From NCBI GenBank assembly GCA_030141605.1, contig JAQGDQ010000133.1, forward strand, positions 312,001 to 372,000: a DNA stretch of 60,000 bases, in the 5' to 3' direction. Both the position numbers and the translations under genes were made by a program. This DNA comes from Tubiluchus corallicola. Taxonomy: Eukaryota > Priapulida > Priapulimorpha > Priapulimorphida > Tubiluchidae. The notes beneath the pieces are model-generated. The model saw only the letters and a program-made list of their open reading frames with translations, did no database searches and was not told where the DNA came from. Positions 25,951 to 38,832 of this stretch are shown piece by piece (position 1 is the stretch's first letter; each line of letters starts with the position of its first letter).

Positions 25951-28900
25951 CTCAGTAACCTAAAAATAAACAAAAAACAACGAATCTACCAACCAATAAG
26001 TAAATAAATAAATAGCAAGTAAACAAATTAAACAAACAAACAAACTCCATGCAACAAGTAACATAACAGCAGCATTTTTCAAATCACCGAAAGGTTGTTT
26101 TGAAAGACCCTCTTTATTGATATCGACATTTAACTAGTGGTGTTTAGATTTTTCCAACTTTGCTTAGAGTTGCTTAAATAGACTTATCGTTAATTACAAG
26201 AACCACTTAAAGATTTCTTCAATCTTCATTTGCTTGAACAGCTGACAGCGTAACCTAAGTCCCTTTTTATCTACTTTCTTCGCTCGTTTCAGTTGTTTCA
26301 ACATTACGTCAGCGTTAGGCCAGTGTTTTACAAGCATCTTGTCTAGAAATGATTTCTGATTATCGTGATTCGAGCTGACACCATAAAATCACTCTATTAC
26401 TCACAATTCAATTCCTGCGCGTCGTTTCTGTGAAATGAGTGTCTAGAGACGTCGAAACATCGTTGCTTGATGCTTTTTCTTAAAAACGTCACTTATATAA
26501 TCGTTTACAATATCGTCTGGCTGAATCTGGAGTGTGTGCATTGATTACAAATTGTGTTGATATAAATACACTGCTACATTTCGCGTGATTTGTAGATAGC
26601 AATTATAAATTATACTATAATAATTCAAGGATAAAATTTTAAATTTAGTTATCGAGGTACTTGAATAACTGCGGCTTGCAAGCTGTAGACGATTTTGTTT
26701 TATAGCCTTGGGTAACACTGCATGATAAAATTATTTTTGTTTTTTGCTTTGGGCTTTGCTAATTAGCATGATGTCTCTGAGCCCGATTAAATTTAAATAA
26801 ATTCAAAGATACATTATAGTAAATAACAAAGAAGCATGACGTTTAAGCGTGACTCATACATCTTGAACTGTATGTCTTTTGACAAGAAAAAAGAACAAAG
26901 ATGCACAAAAGATCATTAGAAACAAGGAGTTTGTATAAATTCATCATCAAGTAACTGTACTTCCTACTAACATTCTGTTATATTATCATTGTGCCTTTAG
27001 TAGTGTTTTTCTGCTGTTCTCATGCGGACTTTGTCAGTGCTGAACATTCTTTGCTCATTCAGTGAGCAGGTTATAATCATAAAATAAAATAAAAAAGCAT
27101 ATTTTTAAAGATCACGTATACGTTTTCTTCTTTTTTGCCTTTCATGTGAAGATTGTTCACAGTGATGTCCTTTCTTTGCTTATCTGGACGGAATGCTTAA
27201 CTTTGTATCATATGTTGTAATTACTGACTGTTCTTTTCCGCATTGGTACATTTGATCGATGCTACGGCAACTCAGTTAATTAAAGATTGTGCCGCAGCAA
27301 CCGAGTTCACCTTTTAACACCTGAGTAAGCTCTAAGTGCCCACAAGCGAAGGTCACGCGGCTCAATTGATTTCCATCTCGCTAACATATTGGAAAGACGC
27401 TGTGCTGCTAATCGAATTAACGGGAACAATGTGCTTCCCTGTCTAGCGCCATGTTGCAGTTGAACGTTGATAACTGATTGCTTCTCCTGCGGTGTTAAAG
27501 AGCTGAAGAGAATTAATAGGACAACACGCGAGTCAAGATCGTTGTAGTCATTGAAGCCACACAGAGCTGAAGCCAAGCAGGGGTGAAACCATGCATGGAT
27601 GAAAGGGCGTTTGTAATTGAATATAATACTACAAAATGCAATCATTTATAATATATATGAGTGTTGTTTAATAACCACCAATTATTAAATTTTTCGAACC
27701 GGTCTGACCGAAAGGAGGAATGTGTGAAAAAGTTAGAAGTAAGCCTGAGTTTGATTGAGGGACTTTTGAACTACAGCATGGAAATGTAAACCAGCACCTG
27801 ATTTGTTGGAGATCTATTAGGAGTGAATTTAGACTGCCATCGTCAAAAAAGACTATGCGGTACAGCGATCAGTTTTCAATGGTAGAAAAAGTGTTTGCTC
27901 TATCTGTAGAGGACTACCATAGCTGCAGACAAAAGAATGAGTGCTCGTTTTAGAATACACTTACATTCAGAGTAGAGAATAAACTAAATTTGTTGAATTT
28001 TAACTGAACGCGAAATTTTCGTTTACTTTTTGTGCAAGTTGGTATACATCGCTTAATGACAGGCCTATGCCTATTTACTTCCTGGTTGTGAAAGGGCCGG
28101 ACTCTAGCTGATTATCATTTTGAAAGGTAATCATCTAACGGTAGGTCTCTCAGATGACACACTGAATGGGACGAGCTTGCTAAGTTCCTGTAACTGAGTT
28201 AGGACGCTTATAATTGTTATGTACGACGACTAAAATGTGAATGTGTAAATTTTTATTTAAAAAAATTAAGATAAGAAATAAAATAAGTTAAGAAGAGCTT
28301 GGCTTTTTCTCTTTTATTCCCTTAATGTGGATTTATATGTCGTTGATTTTTCTCTATTATCGAATCTTTAATATCTTCAAAATCCTTTAGAAATAGGCAG
28401 GCATTTTTGAGCGAAATGTGCCGCTGATGCTTTTGGTGTTTCATTGTATTTGTCAAGGAGGCTTTTCATGTTGAAGGATTTACGAGCAAATGGAGGAAAT
28501 TAATCGTCAATACCACTATAAACTCGCATGTTCTCTTAACAAGACATTTCAGGAGCGATTTTGCTTCAGTGTTTAACATGAGTTCACTTTGCAGTTTAAC
28601 CGCTTTTAACGCGCTGCGCAAATATGATATAGGCGTCGGCTCTTTGCTCACAGAGTGAGTGGCAAAAGTTCAAACAGACAAAGATGCACGAACGCTGAGA
28701 ATGCGTTCACTTGCGACGAAAATTAGGCAGAAAAACAATTTATGAATACAGAAATTCCCTTGTAATTCGTAATGCAAAAGGGCTGTATATTTGAATTTTA
28801 TTGAGATTCTTTACTTTGAGGGCGCGAACGCGTTAAGGTCGGCTCACGTTAATCAACCTTTATGATTTTGTGCAAGACTTGCTTGAATCCAATAAAAGTT

Positions 28901-29088
28901 TATTTTACCGTTTGTAGGGCACCCTGCTGAGCATAATAGGCTGGTTTCTTTATCTGGTTGGGCGGTAGTGTGTAGTTTAAAGTACACTTGGAGTGCTGGA
29001 GTGAAACTCTATTTATTAAATGTTTAAATTGAAAGGAGGAAAAGTTGGCCATAAAATGAAGGAAAGTAAAATTATGGTTATTGAACCT
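25951..29088. other. Non-coding DNA with one unassigned frame
   Basis: A minus-strand frame of 112 codons (27,307-27,645) ends in RLSNMLARWKSIEPRDLRLW and is less AT-rich than its surroundings. I recognise no family, see no splice partners and do not call it a gene. Otherwise nothing. Confidence 0.4.
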
Positions 29089-29162
29089 GGATTTGAACAA
29101 GGGAGGTTTGAACAGCATGTCTGATATTAAAGCCGCATTACTACAATACACTACCAAGCAAA
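29089..29162 (-). repeat. tRNA-like fragment
   Basis: On the minus strand GCTTGGTAGTGTATTGTAG (A box-like) is followed by CCTTGTTCAAATCCAGG (B box-like). The spacing is tRNA-like but no full cloverleaf can be drawn. It resembles the fragments at 14.77 and 34.87 kb. Confidence 0.4.
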
Positions 29163-29751
29163 TCACAATCTCAAATTTCTTTTCTGTGCGCGCCCTCAAC
29201 AATTTGAAAAATGCGCAAAATAACCACTTTTTACAGGCAGAATAAATATAAACAACATATTTATTCGCTGTTTATGTGCAAATTATTAAATCTGGTGTAT
29301 CACAAGGATCCACTGTAGGATCAACTTTTTTGAATTAAGGATTAATTTTTTGGATTTGTAGTAATAAAAAAGGATTAATTTTTTATTACTGATTTCAATA
29401 CATGTGCGTGTATTTTTGCTGAAGACGAGCCTTTTCCTTATGCCCACTAATCAGAGGGCTCAAAAAAACCTGATAACTGATAACCGAGCATATTACCACT
29501 ACGCCAAAACATTATGATGTTATGTTAAGTAATAAAATTATATGGCATGATCTCTACTTTTGATCTTAGAATGTACTGCATTTACAACACGATATACAGT
29601 ACAAACTTAATTGAGAACCCCCAACACGCCTCAAAAATATCGTTTCAAACAAAGCCAGTCGTTTACTCACGACTACATTCAATTTCGACCGTAAGGCCGA
29701 ACTTTGGCCCGCTTCGCCAAACTTCGTTGTTACAGTTTTGTTGTTGTCACT

Positions 29752-29815
29752 TAGTCTCTGGTTTAGTGGTCAACTTAAGAACCTTCTGATCAAAGGGTTC
29801 CTGGTTTATTTCTGA
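29752..29815 (+). repeat. tRNA-like fragment
   Basis: TCTGGTTTAGTGGTCAAC resembles the D-arm and A box of a tRNA. ACCTTCTGATCAAAGGGT could form an anticodon arm with a seven-base loop. The B box (CCTGGTTTATTTC) is degraded. Confidence 0.35.
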
Positions 29816-31324
29816 AGTTTTCAAAATTTTCAATGAGTCAATAATATATCGGCTCGAATATTAAGAACTCTGCGTTTGTTTTATCGAGTATTTTTGGTAC
29901 AATAATTTTGAAATTAGGTTTGCAGAACTTACCCTTGTTTGTTTTAGTATCTGCATTCTTTTTAAAAAATGGGAAAATGTGTCAAATGCTTGAGGAGGCG
30001 TCAAAAATTGCAAAGATATCAAGCATACCAGTTAACGTCAACATAGTTAGCTAGGTTCCGAACCTACCACAACGTTTATAACAATTATAAGGGCCTGCGT
30101 TGAGTGCGTGTTGGATCCCTGCTTGAAAAGCCAGTGTAGGTCGTATGTTCATAAAAATGAAAAAACAAAACTTGCAAGAACTTGTAACCGGTTATTATAC
30201 TTAAAGTAAATTGTTTCATAATAATTAATAGCAAAAAATAAATTATTATTGATTCCATCATACACTAACTTACTCTTCTGCGTTTGTGTAGATTTGAGTA
30301 TAAATATTAAAACGTAGATAGATTATGAGTAGAAGCTGTTAAAACATTTTTGGTTCTGCAAACGGAGCAAACTTACAAGTGTAGCTTAGTGTTTGAAATG
30401 TTTGTTTGCACAAACAGCAATTTCCGAACCTGAAAGCGGTTTTCGACAAGCATTGAGAAAATTGAAAACACTCGAACAGTTGATTAAATAGAATCATTAA
30501 TAATAATTGCCTCTTTATGGGATTGTCAGTATGTCCCTAGCTTCTATTCGCATAAGGAAACAAAATTAGAACTGCAATAAATCAGCATTTTGTGCACAGC
30601 TTGTGTTCAGTTCTTCTGCAGCATAATTAGATACTCACTGCAGTGCACTATGCACATTAAAAATTGTTCTGGGTTTGAAAAACGTCAAAGTCGCTTCTTA
30701 CAGCATCGAATTGTATAACAACATAATTATTTTAGAAATTACATTTTCGCTTATGGTCATTCTCATGACTAGGCCTACCATAAAATAGTAACATAATTAT
30801 ATAAGATAATAACACAATAATTATGTTCTAAATTTCTACTGGTTTTTGTTTGTACGGTTAGTAGTACAAGTTTGAAGTTGGTAAAGGAACCTCGAAACTT
30901 GACGATTGCCAAAAAATTAACCTGAGCGATACAAAGTCTATCAGGTATTTTTATTCTAAATCTTTCATTAGCTATGGGGCAATTTTTATAATTCATAGAG
31001 TCTTAAATTAACACAATTAGTTACACTATCATTAGACCACAAATTCTAGGTGCACCGGTTTGTATGTGATTGTTGTTGATGATTATGTACGACTTTTGTC
31101 AATGTGGCCTAAGAATTCTAATAACATTGTCACTGTTGTGCTTCTGGGCTGTGCCTTTAGAAATACTACTTCGAGTCTTTTCTATTGTCCACAGAGGATG
31201 CATGAACATATATGGAAAACGTGGCTAAGACATCCCTGGCTCTTCAACATCTAACTTTAATAGATCGTCAATTGCAATAAGTCAGATACAGGTCCCACCA
31301 CAACCATTCAGCATCAGCGGTGAC
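29816..31324. other. Non-coding DNA
   Basis: Strongly AT-rich. No gene, no long repeat seen. Confidence 0.6.
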
Positions 31325-31354
31325 GTTGAGTGCTAGATCACAGCTTACAGAGTG
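31325..31354 (+). repeat. 30-bp dispersed repeat, copy 2
   Basis: GTTGAGTGCTAGATCACAGC followed by TTACAGAGTG. It matches 6194-6223 with two substitutions. Confidence 0.6.
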
Positions 31355-31394
31355 CAAAAATGTATAAACAAGTTCGACTCTAACTATTAGTCGA

Positions 31395-32060
31395 GGGATT
31401 CACCGAGGTGAATTAAAAATCTGACTAAATCAATTGATGCGAAATTTCTTCTAGTATAGTTCAGCGGTTTAGGTAGTAAATGATTTTAGGTTTTCTTAGA
31501 AAATTATACCAATGCCGGCATTTTGAATTCAAGACGACAGACCAAAAGTCCTACTACACTGGTCGATATACAAATTGTTTTAGTACATTCCTATAAAGTT
31601 TCATGACAATCCATTGTAAAGTGGAGGAAATAATGTTATCGCCACCATCTTGAATTCAGAATGTCAGATCGAAAAATCCGACTTCGTTAATCGATGTAAA
31701 ACAATTTGTTCTAATATATTCTTGTGAAATTTTATGACGATCTATTGCGTGTGGATTCACGTATCCGCAGGCTTTCTTCGGAAATGATGCTATCGCCCAG
31801 ATCTTGAATTCAAAATAGCACATCAAAACATCTAACTACGTCAGTCGATACTGTACTCATTCTAGTATATTCCTATAAGTTTCATGACGATCTGTGACAA
31901 ATTGATGAACCATTAAGATCTTTTCGAAAATGATGTTATTGCCGTCATCTTGATTTCGAAATGGTGGATAGAAAATCCCACTCCGTTAGTCAATGCCGAA
32001 TTCTATTATATTGCATGCAAAGTTTCGTGAGAATGCATTGCAGATTCACGAAATTTTCGG
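31395..32060. repeat. Five-unit degenerate tandem repeat, about 0.13-0.15 kb per unit
   Basis: Each unit contains a GCCATCTTGAATTCAAAATG-like phrase, then AAAATCCGACTACGTTAGTC-like, then ATATTCCTATAAAGTTTCATG-like text. The GCC of the first phrase is at about 31514, 31641, 31795 and 31941, and a more decayed unit begins near 31395. Stops in all frames make it non-coding. Confidence 0.8.
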
Positions 32061-32449
32061 TTTTTTTCAAAAAGGGCGTCCCCCAAAAGAAAATCAATAA
32101 GAACAACGCCCAGATACTACTTCTCGGCAAGTAAATACTTCCCGAGAATAAGCAAATACTCGACCAAAAATACTGTATCGAAAAACGCGATGTTAATTTT
32201 TACTCCTCGTTATGCAATAGGATTATTTTCAACTTATCATTTTTCTCTGTCTGACAAAAGTCAAGAATAATGAAACTAATCCAGCAACATGAAAGATAGG
32301 GAAACATCTGCCCGAATGAGATAAAATAAAATGAATGAAAAGTCGGTTAGGCGTTGAATACGTAAGTCTTTCTGACAGACTTCGGATTTCCCATATTTCA
32401 TGCCTTCCGTCAGGACCGTCACTCATCTAAAGTGATACCACGAAATGAG

Positions 32450-32700
32450 CTTATTGTTGTTGTTTTTATTATTATACTTTCGCTGTTCTTACCTTTTCCT
32501 TTGTTGTTGCTACTGTTGCTGTCGATGTTGCTACGAGATACGCGATGTTCCAAGTACATATTTGGTCCTTGTTCTCGTTGTCGTGTGTTGTTGTTTTCGT
32601 TGTTGTCTTCGTTGTCGGTAATGTTGTCGCAGTCAAATTTTTGTTATTGTTGTCTTTGGTTTGTTGTTTTGTTATTACTATTGTTTTAAGATTTTTAGTT
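32450..32700. repeat. TTG-rich low-complexity tract
   Basis: Imperfect TTGTTG repeats. Frames on both strands (Leu/Val-rich and Thr/Lys-rich) are repeat translations. Confidence 0.85.
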
Positions 32701-33506
32701 TCTAGTGGGCGATGTTGAAACTCTAACAATTTTTGAACTGTGACTTCAATTTTGGCCAAATCTTCTTTAATGTAAATTACGCACTAGGATTTCATTAAGA
32801 TAACAATTTAACGACCTTAAATTGTTTGAGAGGTATCACCGTCGCTAACTAACAGTAAATGAACAGTGCAGTAGTTTATTTTACAGTTTTGGGTAGTGAA
32901 TTCCAGACTTGTGCTTCTTATTGAGCTATAGAGAGTTTCCCATATTTAAAGTTAATAGATATAACGAGGAATGATGATGATGACAGCGTTCTGGGGTGAA
33001 TCCTGGGTTTCAATGAAGAGGTAAGCTTCTTATTTTTGAGTGAGACATTGATGATTTTTTGCAATCCCTGTGAGCTTGCAAAATATGGACTATGAATTGC
33101 TTTTAGCAAGCCGAAATTCGTAATTGGTTGCGAGGGAATCCTTAGCAAAGTCACAAGGAATAAAACTCAAATCAAGAATCATTGAAGTGAATGTGCGTTA
33201 CACTTATTCATAAGCACCTGGTCAACCAAACTACAAGTAATACTATGATTTGCGCTTTAAATCAGGAAGCCCATAGTATTACCTGCGATTGGTTGAGCAG
33301 TGGTTTCCTGTATAGAAAAAATATGAGGGGGCTAAATGACGCCGTCAGTTGTCGGCGTTTTTCATTTGTACTTGACACCCGTCTGCCTGTCAAGTGTCAT
33401 TGATTTTTCAGATTGGAAACGTTCGTCATTACGTTTGTGTTTTTTGTCGTCCCTTTACGTCTCTAAAATTCGTTTCTGTTTTTTTCTATAATTTTTGGGT
33501 GCAGTT

Positions 33507-33632
33507 ATGCAGCGTCTACCAACGTCACCTATGGCGGGCGTGAGGCCAATCCTCCGGGTCATTAGCCGTCAGAAGGCGTGCGTGCCGAGGGACGAACGCA
33601 GAACAATATTGACAATTGAAAAACGCAGTTAA
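33507..33632 (+). other. CpG-rich patch with a 41-codon frame
   Basis: ATG at 33507 opens MQRLPTSPMAGVRPILRVIS and stops at 33630-33632. The patch has many CpGs (GGCGGGCGTGAGG, GAAGGCGTGCGTGCCGAGGG) in otherwise AT-rich DNA. I recognise no family. It may be a small CpG-rich regulatory patch or chance. Not called a gene. Confidence 0.25.
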
Positions 33633-34845
33633 ATAGCCAAATTAAGTAGGCGGCTGATTTTCATACCTTTCCCAGTCAAAATCCTTACCATAATTAGTAC
33701 GGACGTTCCAAATCTCGTGCAGTAATGATTGCAAGACGTCTAATCGATAAAAACACAGCATAACAAGCTAGGACTTCCAATAGCCAACTCTTTTTCTAAT
33801 CGAGTTAGGACTGGTAAACCTTTTAGTTTTTTAACTAATTACACTTTAAGCAATCGCTTTACCTTTAACGACTTAATATCGAAATCGATTTCTTAAACAT
33901 GAATCTTCACCACTGACACATAACTCACCGAAGCCAAATCTCTAGCCAATTATTGCATTCTTGTCCTTGACAGGAAGTTTCAAATAGCCAATTGAAAATG
34001 TCATTTATACGTCTAGTCCGCAACACAAGCGGTGTGCTTTTAGCAGAAAAAAACTTCTACATTGTCAAATGCAGCGTCCAGTAATAAATCCAATTAGTAG
34101 CACACTGATGAACGCTATCCAGTTCCCGTGTATTGCACCGACCTGTCCAATTAACCGCAAATAGAAATTTCTAGAATGAAAGGCGCAGGCCAGGTGATTA
34201 CTTACCTACAAGATTTTCACCAAATATAGTATGATTAATTCCAACTAGCAGTGCAATTTTCTGCTACTTTATTGCTGATTGATAATAATACGTGAGTACC
34301 CGGACATTTATTGGGAGGGATTATTGAATTAGGGCTGATGAAATAAAATAGTCAGTGCCGGCAAGTGATAGTTGTGCCGCTTGTGCGTCCATACACAAGT
34401 AGCTCATTCTTCTTTTAAAATTTAATGCTCTTGCAACGATCAAGACGTACACGATGGCGATATGTTGATTGTTTACACAGTTATTTCACCAAAACAAAAG
34501 AAAGATTTAGTAAACTCGACAAAAATAGCTTTTTTTATAAAATGCCCCATGGAAAGATTTTACAGCCAAATTTGAACTTTAGATGTCCTCTGGCTTGTGT
34601 TGATTCAGTACTAATTACTTGGGACACTAACGCTAAAACTAAAAAGTATTAGTTACTGTGCATTGGGCACAGAGTAGTGACGCCTGTTGACTACAAAGAT
34701 GAAGCATTATAAGTTAGTGCCGCTTTAAGTAAATATTTAAATACAAACCATTAATCAATTTCGAGATTACTCATCTAGCAGTTATTGAATAATTGAACTC
34801 AAACGGTCTAAAAGAAAATGTGAAAAAAAATCATAATTGAGCTTT

Positions 34846-34896
34846 GATTTGAACCAGGGACTTATAAGTCTATAACTACCAGACCACTCAACCAGA
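34846..34896 (-). repeat. tRNA-like fragment
   Basis: On the minus strand TCTGGTTGAGTGGTCTGG (A box and D-arm) is followed by CCCTGGTTCAAATCAAAG (near-consensus B box). The acceptor stem is not preserved. This is a tRNA-derived repeat or pseudogene. Confidence 0.45.
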
Positions 34897-36589
34897 CTAC
34901 ACTTCAGAAAATTTAGGCTGAGCAGCCTAATAGTCATAACATTAGAATTTTTGATCCATAGAACCATGTCAACATCGTCTTTTTTAAAATTTTCTTTCGG
35001 GTAGTGTAGCTTCAAAAACTCATTTCAAGATTCAAGTAAATCATCGAATTTATCTAAATAGTGAAAGGGGCAAGTGTTTCCATAGATTGTTAAAATAATT
35101 TTCGTTAAATACGTGAGGAAAGGGTAATTGTGTCGAAAGTGGAAGTGGCAGTGGGCATTGATAGTATTCTTATCTTCTTGTAACATCATGGGGTAGTGAG
35201 ACTGAATCAAGGCACGGACAATCGCATGCGCGAGAGAAGCTGCCCATTTTCACGTCAAATTCTACTTTGCCGAACACGCCGCATTAACTCTTTACACACG
35301 CACCAATAATTTATGACAATAATATGTCTACTGAAGCTATCTTGTCATGTCTTGCAATCTACTTCGCTTAATGGTTAGCAGTTAATCCTCCTGGCCTAAT
35401 GATTAACAGTTAATCTTAACGGCTAATCATTTCCTCTGCACTTCCCACGCGTTAAAACTAACGGTAATGCCAGGAATTCGCCCATCCAACGAATTTATTT
35501 TCAACTCTTAATTGTGTGCCTGTTTCATCGTGATTGCATGGAAAATTCTTAGGTCGGCTCTGAAACATCGCCATTTAGGTCGGTTATACATGTCTGTCCG
35601 AATGATTTATTGCTACTATTTAGAGATGCACAGAAAGGGAAGGAACCGAAATTTCTCCTCACATGTAAATTTGGCATTCTCTGTTCATCTTCTCAATATT
35701 GATTATGTAAATCTTACGATGCTTTCGTTAAATGCTTCTAATTAGTTGGGTTTCAGCCTTCACACTGGCTGTGGAAATAGAGTTCCCAGGACTATTCGCA
35801 TGGATCAAGGCTAGCCAATAAAATTCGAATCTATTGCAATCGGGCTGGTGACATTTCGCATTTTCCATAAATGTATTATTAAATCACTGTACTCGAATAA
35901 TCGTGATTGATTAGAAGAAGTAACGTATTGATTTAGTTATTGGTTATTGTACTACTATAAGAGGTATAGTTGCATACCTCTTGCATACTAATTTCATACT
36001 TGCAGTTGATGGAACAAATCATACAAGTCTTTTTTAAAAAACACATAACTACCAGTTGCATGAGCTATGTTATCGACGAAATCTGTTGTGTGTGACTGGC
36101 TCCCTTGATGATTTAGAACAGTTCGCATATGAGACACAAAATTATAACAGTACAGTACAGTTATTCGAATTAGCGAAAATATATTCAATTAGGGAAAGCG
36201 AAAAAGTGTTAATGGCGACATTATGCTACTTCAAATTTATAATTTAGTTTAGAATAGTTTTCTTATTATGTGTGAGATGAACGTTGCATTTCTTCTCCTA
36301 GTTAATTAATCTATGTGACAATGTTTACTGATCACAAAAGTAAGGAAAATTACCTGCAGGTCTAATGGAGTGAAAGCCCTAAAAATGTGACGGAGAAATG
36401 CAGCAAGGCAGTGGCACTCGACTATTTGATACAGCAGTATTAACAAAGATTTTTAAGAACGTTGTCAGTTATTTCGTTCTCAAAACCTACAGCTCTTGTT
36501 AAAGGTCGCCATTTTCCACTATAATTACATAAAGTTTTGGCAGATGACATAGCATGCATTATTTTATTATAAGATGTTTAACTGAGACT
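34897..36589. other. Non-coding DNA
   Basis: AT-rich, nothing recognised. Confidence 0.6.
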
Positions 36590-36830
36590 GCTGCTGCTAC
36601 TGCTGTTGTTGTTGTTATTACTGCTGACAATGATTAGACTGGATGTTAAAGCTGGGAGTGTGGTGAGGCTTGCTGCTTCTGGAGATGGTTGTGGTAGCGG
36701 CAGTGGTGTAGCGGATGGTAGTGATGGCTGTTGATAGTAGTAGCAGTGGCTGTGTTGGTGGTGGTAGTAATGGCTATTAATGGTGGTAACAGTAGCGGCA
36801 GTGGTGGTAGCTTAGATGGCAATAGCGACC
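36590..36830. repeat. Imperfect GTG/GTA/GCT trinucleotide tract
   Basis: CTGCTGCTACTGCTG and TTGTTGTTG, then GGTAGCGGCAGTGGT-type units. Short frames on both strands are repeat translations. Confidence 0.8.
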
Positions 36831-37466
36831 CAACAATTTTTGGGACTATAAGAGAAAGGCAGGCGATCTCCAACAAGACTGCGAACTATGCAGCTGCGCG
36901 TCCCGCTTATTTTCTACTTTCACTTTAACTGCTCCCAGGACCCTTATATTTTTGAATGACGTCATCGGTATTTGTTGTCCACCATATTATATGAAGACTG
37001 ATGAAAATGACAGAAAGGATTATCCATTCATACCCAGATATGGCTGGGAGAAATAATTGGATCTAGTTTTCCTGAGTTGATTGAAAGATGGATTTTCCTG
37101 CTCGAGTTATTAATTTTACGGACTGATTAACTTACATTAATCATATTATTATTATTATACTTTCAATTGCTTTTTCCGTTGGAAAATTGAAGAAATTGAA
37201 ACTAATTAATTAATTGCTTTTCGAAAGTATTTCTGACACTTCGTGTTCTTCACTATGGTCCTACGCCCAGTCAACCACACACGTGAACAGCAGGGGAAAC
37301 ATCCGGGGATTCCGTAAGAGACACCTGCATTGCTCGGGCAAGTTGTAGCCGATCTTTTTGTAATAACAATAGCAATAATTTTTTGTCAGCTTACTCGTCT
37401 AAATAATATTAACCAGTCATTTACCAGTGTGTCATAAATCTGAGTTATTACATAAAGCCGTAAAAT

Positions 37467-37778
37467 ACAAAGTTTTACTGTGTGTTAGCTCTGTCCAATA
37501 TCTGTAAATTAAACACATCGATTATTGTAATTACAGTTCTACCAAAAACATGACTTACTGTTTAAATCACAATTTAAATGATATCACGGAAACCTAGGCA
37601 AAATGCAGACAATCATTTATTTATAGTTGAATTCAAATTTATGAACACAGACATATAATAATTATATGCCCGTATTATTTATTGGTTTTCACAAATAGAA
37701 CCGTCACTGGTGATTGTTGAAAATGAACAGGTCTTCTATCGATTAAGGGTATTAATTGTAATTTGCGTAAATTGCAAC
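37467..37778. repeat. 0.3-kb direct duplication, copy 1
   Basis: Begins ACAAAGTTTTACTGTG, continues TTAGCTCTGTCC and AATTAAACACATCGATTA, and ends TAAATTGCAAC. It matches 39423-39717 along its whole length with scattered substitutions and small gaps. Non-coding. Confidence 0.88.
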
Positions 37779-38783
37779 ACAGTCACTAAACGCTAGCTGG
37801 ATGGACGTAAAAAACCGAGCGTTTTCTGTGTGAAATAAACAAACATTTTTGCTGCAGGTTGTAGTGAAAAAACTTTTTTTTTCAGAAAATTTCTTCTTTG
37901 TGGAATAGGTCTTAATATAAAAAATGTTATTTCCCGTTTAAAAGTCACAAGTCTAGGCTGTCTACTTTACTAAATTCGGACTTTTTTGTTAATTTACACC
38001 AGGAAATTTATAAGGCTTGTGATTTGTTTCCAGACCATCAACCATTACATGTTGTTGTTGTTGAGTTCAAATCACGCAGGCGCTCAAAAGGCGATCATGT
38101 TGTAATGAACGTTCATTTATTGACGATGATCTTGTTAAAGGTTATCAGACTGAATCCTACTGCTGCTGTTACTGCTAATAGAGGATCTGAGTGAATTAAC
38201 TTTTCCAATCTGAATGCATTTTTATACTTCCTTTGTTATCCTGCACAAGAATTAATGATTGTTTAACTTACAAAATGTAATAAAACTTATAAATGTATAA
38301 TTGGATTTAGCTAGTACTAACTGCAGTTTTAATTTTAACATTTTTATAATTATACATTTCAACCATCATTTGACTGATAGAAAAAATTTGAAACCATTAT
38401 AGAATTATGAAATCATGGGATTAATTTTCAGAATTTTTCCAATGGCTATCTGCCGTGTGAAAGTCACTACGTAATTTTAGATATTAGGGGCTGATTTCCT
38501 AAACATGTTTACAATCTTATAAAGATATAAAAAATAAGCTGTAGTTACACTAACAACATGCACACCAACGTATGTGGACTTACAAATTGCTATGTATGTG
38601 ATTTGTGCAGGACGTAGTATAGCACATTGCTTCGCTTTTGTAACTGGAAATTCATTTAGCGCATCTTTTTTCCGTGTAACATTTGTTTATCGGTTATCCG
38701 TTGCTTTTCCATTTCCATTACCATCCTTCTTTTCCTTCCTTTTTTATCTCTAACCTTTTTGTCTTTTGTTTTTCTTTTTTTCC

Positions 38784-38832
38784 GAGGTGGTCTTGGCGAA
38801 GTGCAGCACTACGGCCATGCCAAGGTCGCCTC
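38784..38832 (+). other. Strong stem-loop (possible structured RNA or LINE/SINE 3' end)
   Basis: GAGGTGGTCTTGGC (38784-38797) pairs with GCCAAGGTCGCCTC (38819-38832) over all 14 positions with three G-T wobbles, around a 21-base loop that contains a second small hairpin, GTGC-A-GCAC. It follows a T-rich tract and is followed about 100 bases later by AATCATAAATAAATTAAC. GC content is far above the surroundings. Paired structure is seen; the identity is not known. Confidence 0.55.

Noticed and set aside
25749-25973. Trp/Leu/Val/Gly-rich minus-strand frame resembling membrane segments
   Set aside because: Translation of the CCAA tetranucleotide array.
34846-34896. Possible tRNA gene on the minus strand
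   Set aside because: A and B boxes are plausible, but no acceptor stem or full cloverleaf forms; better read as a tRNA-derived repeat.
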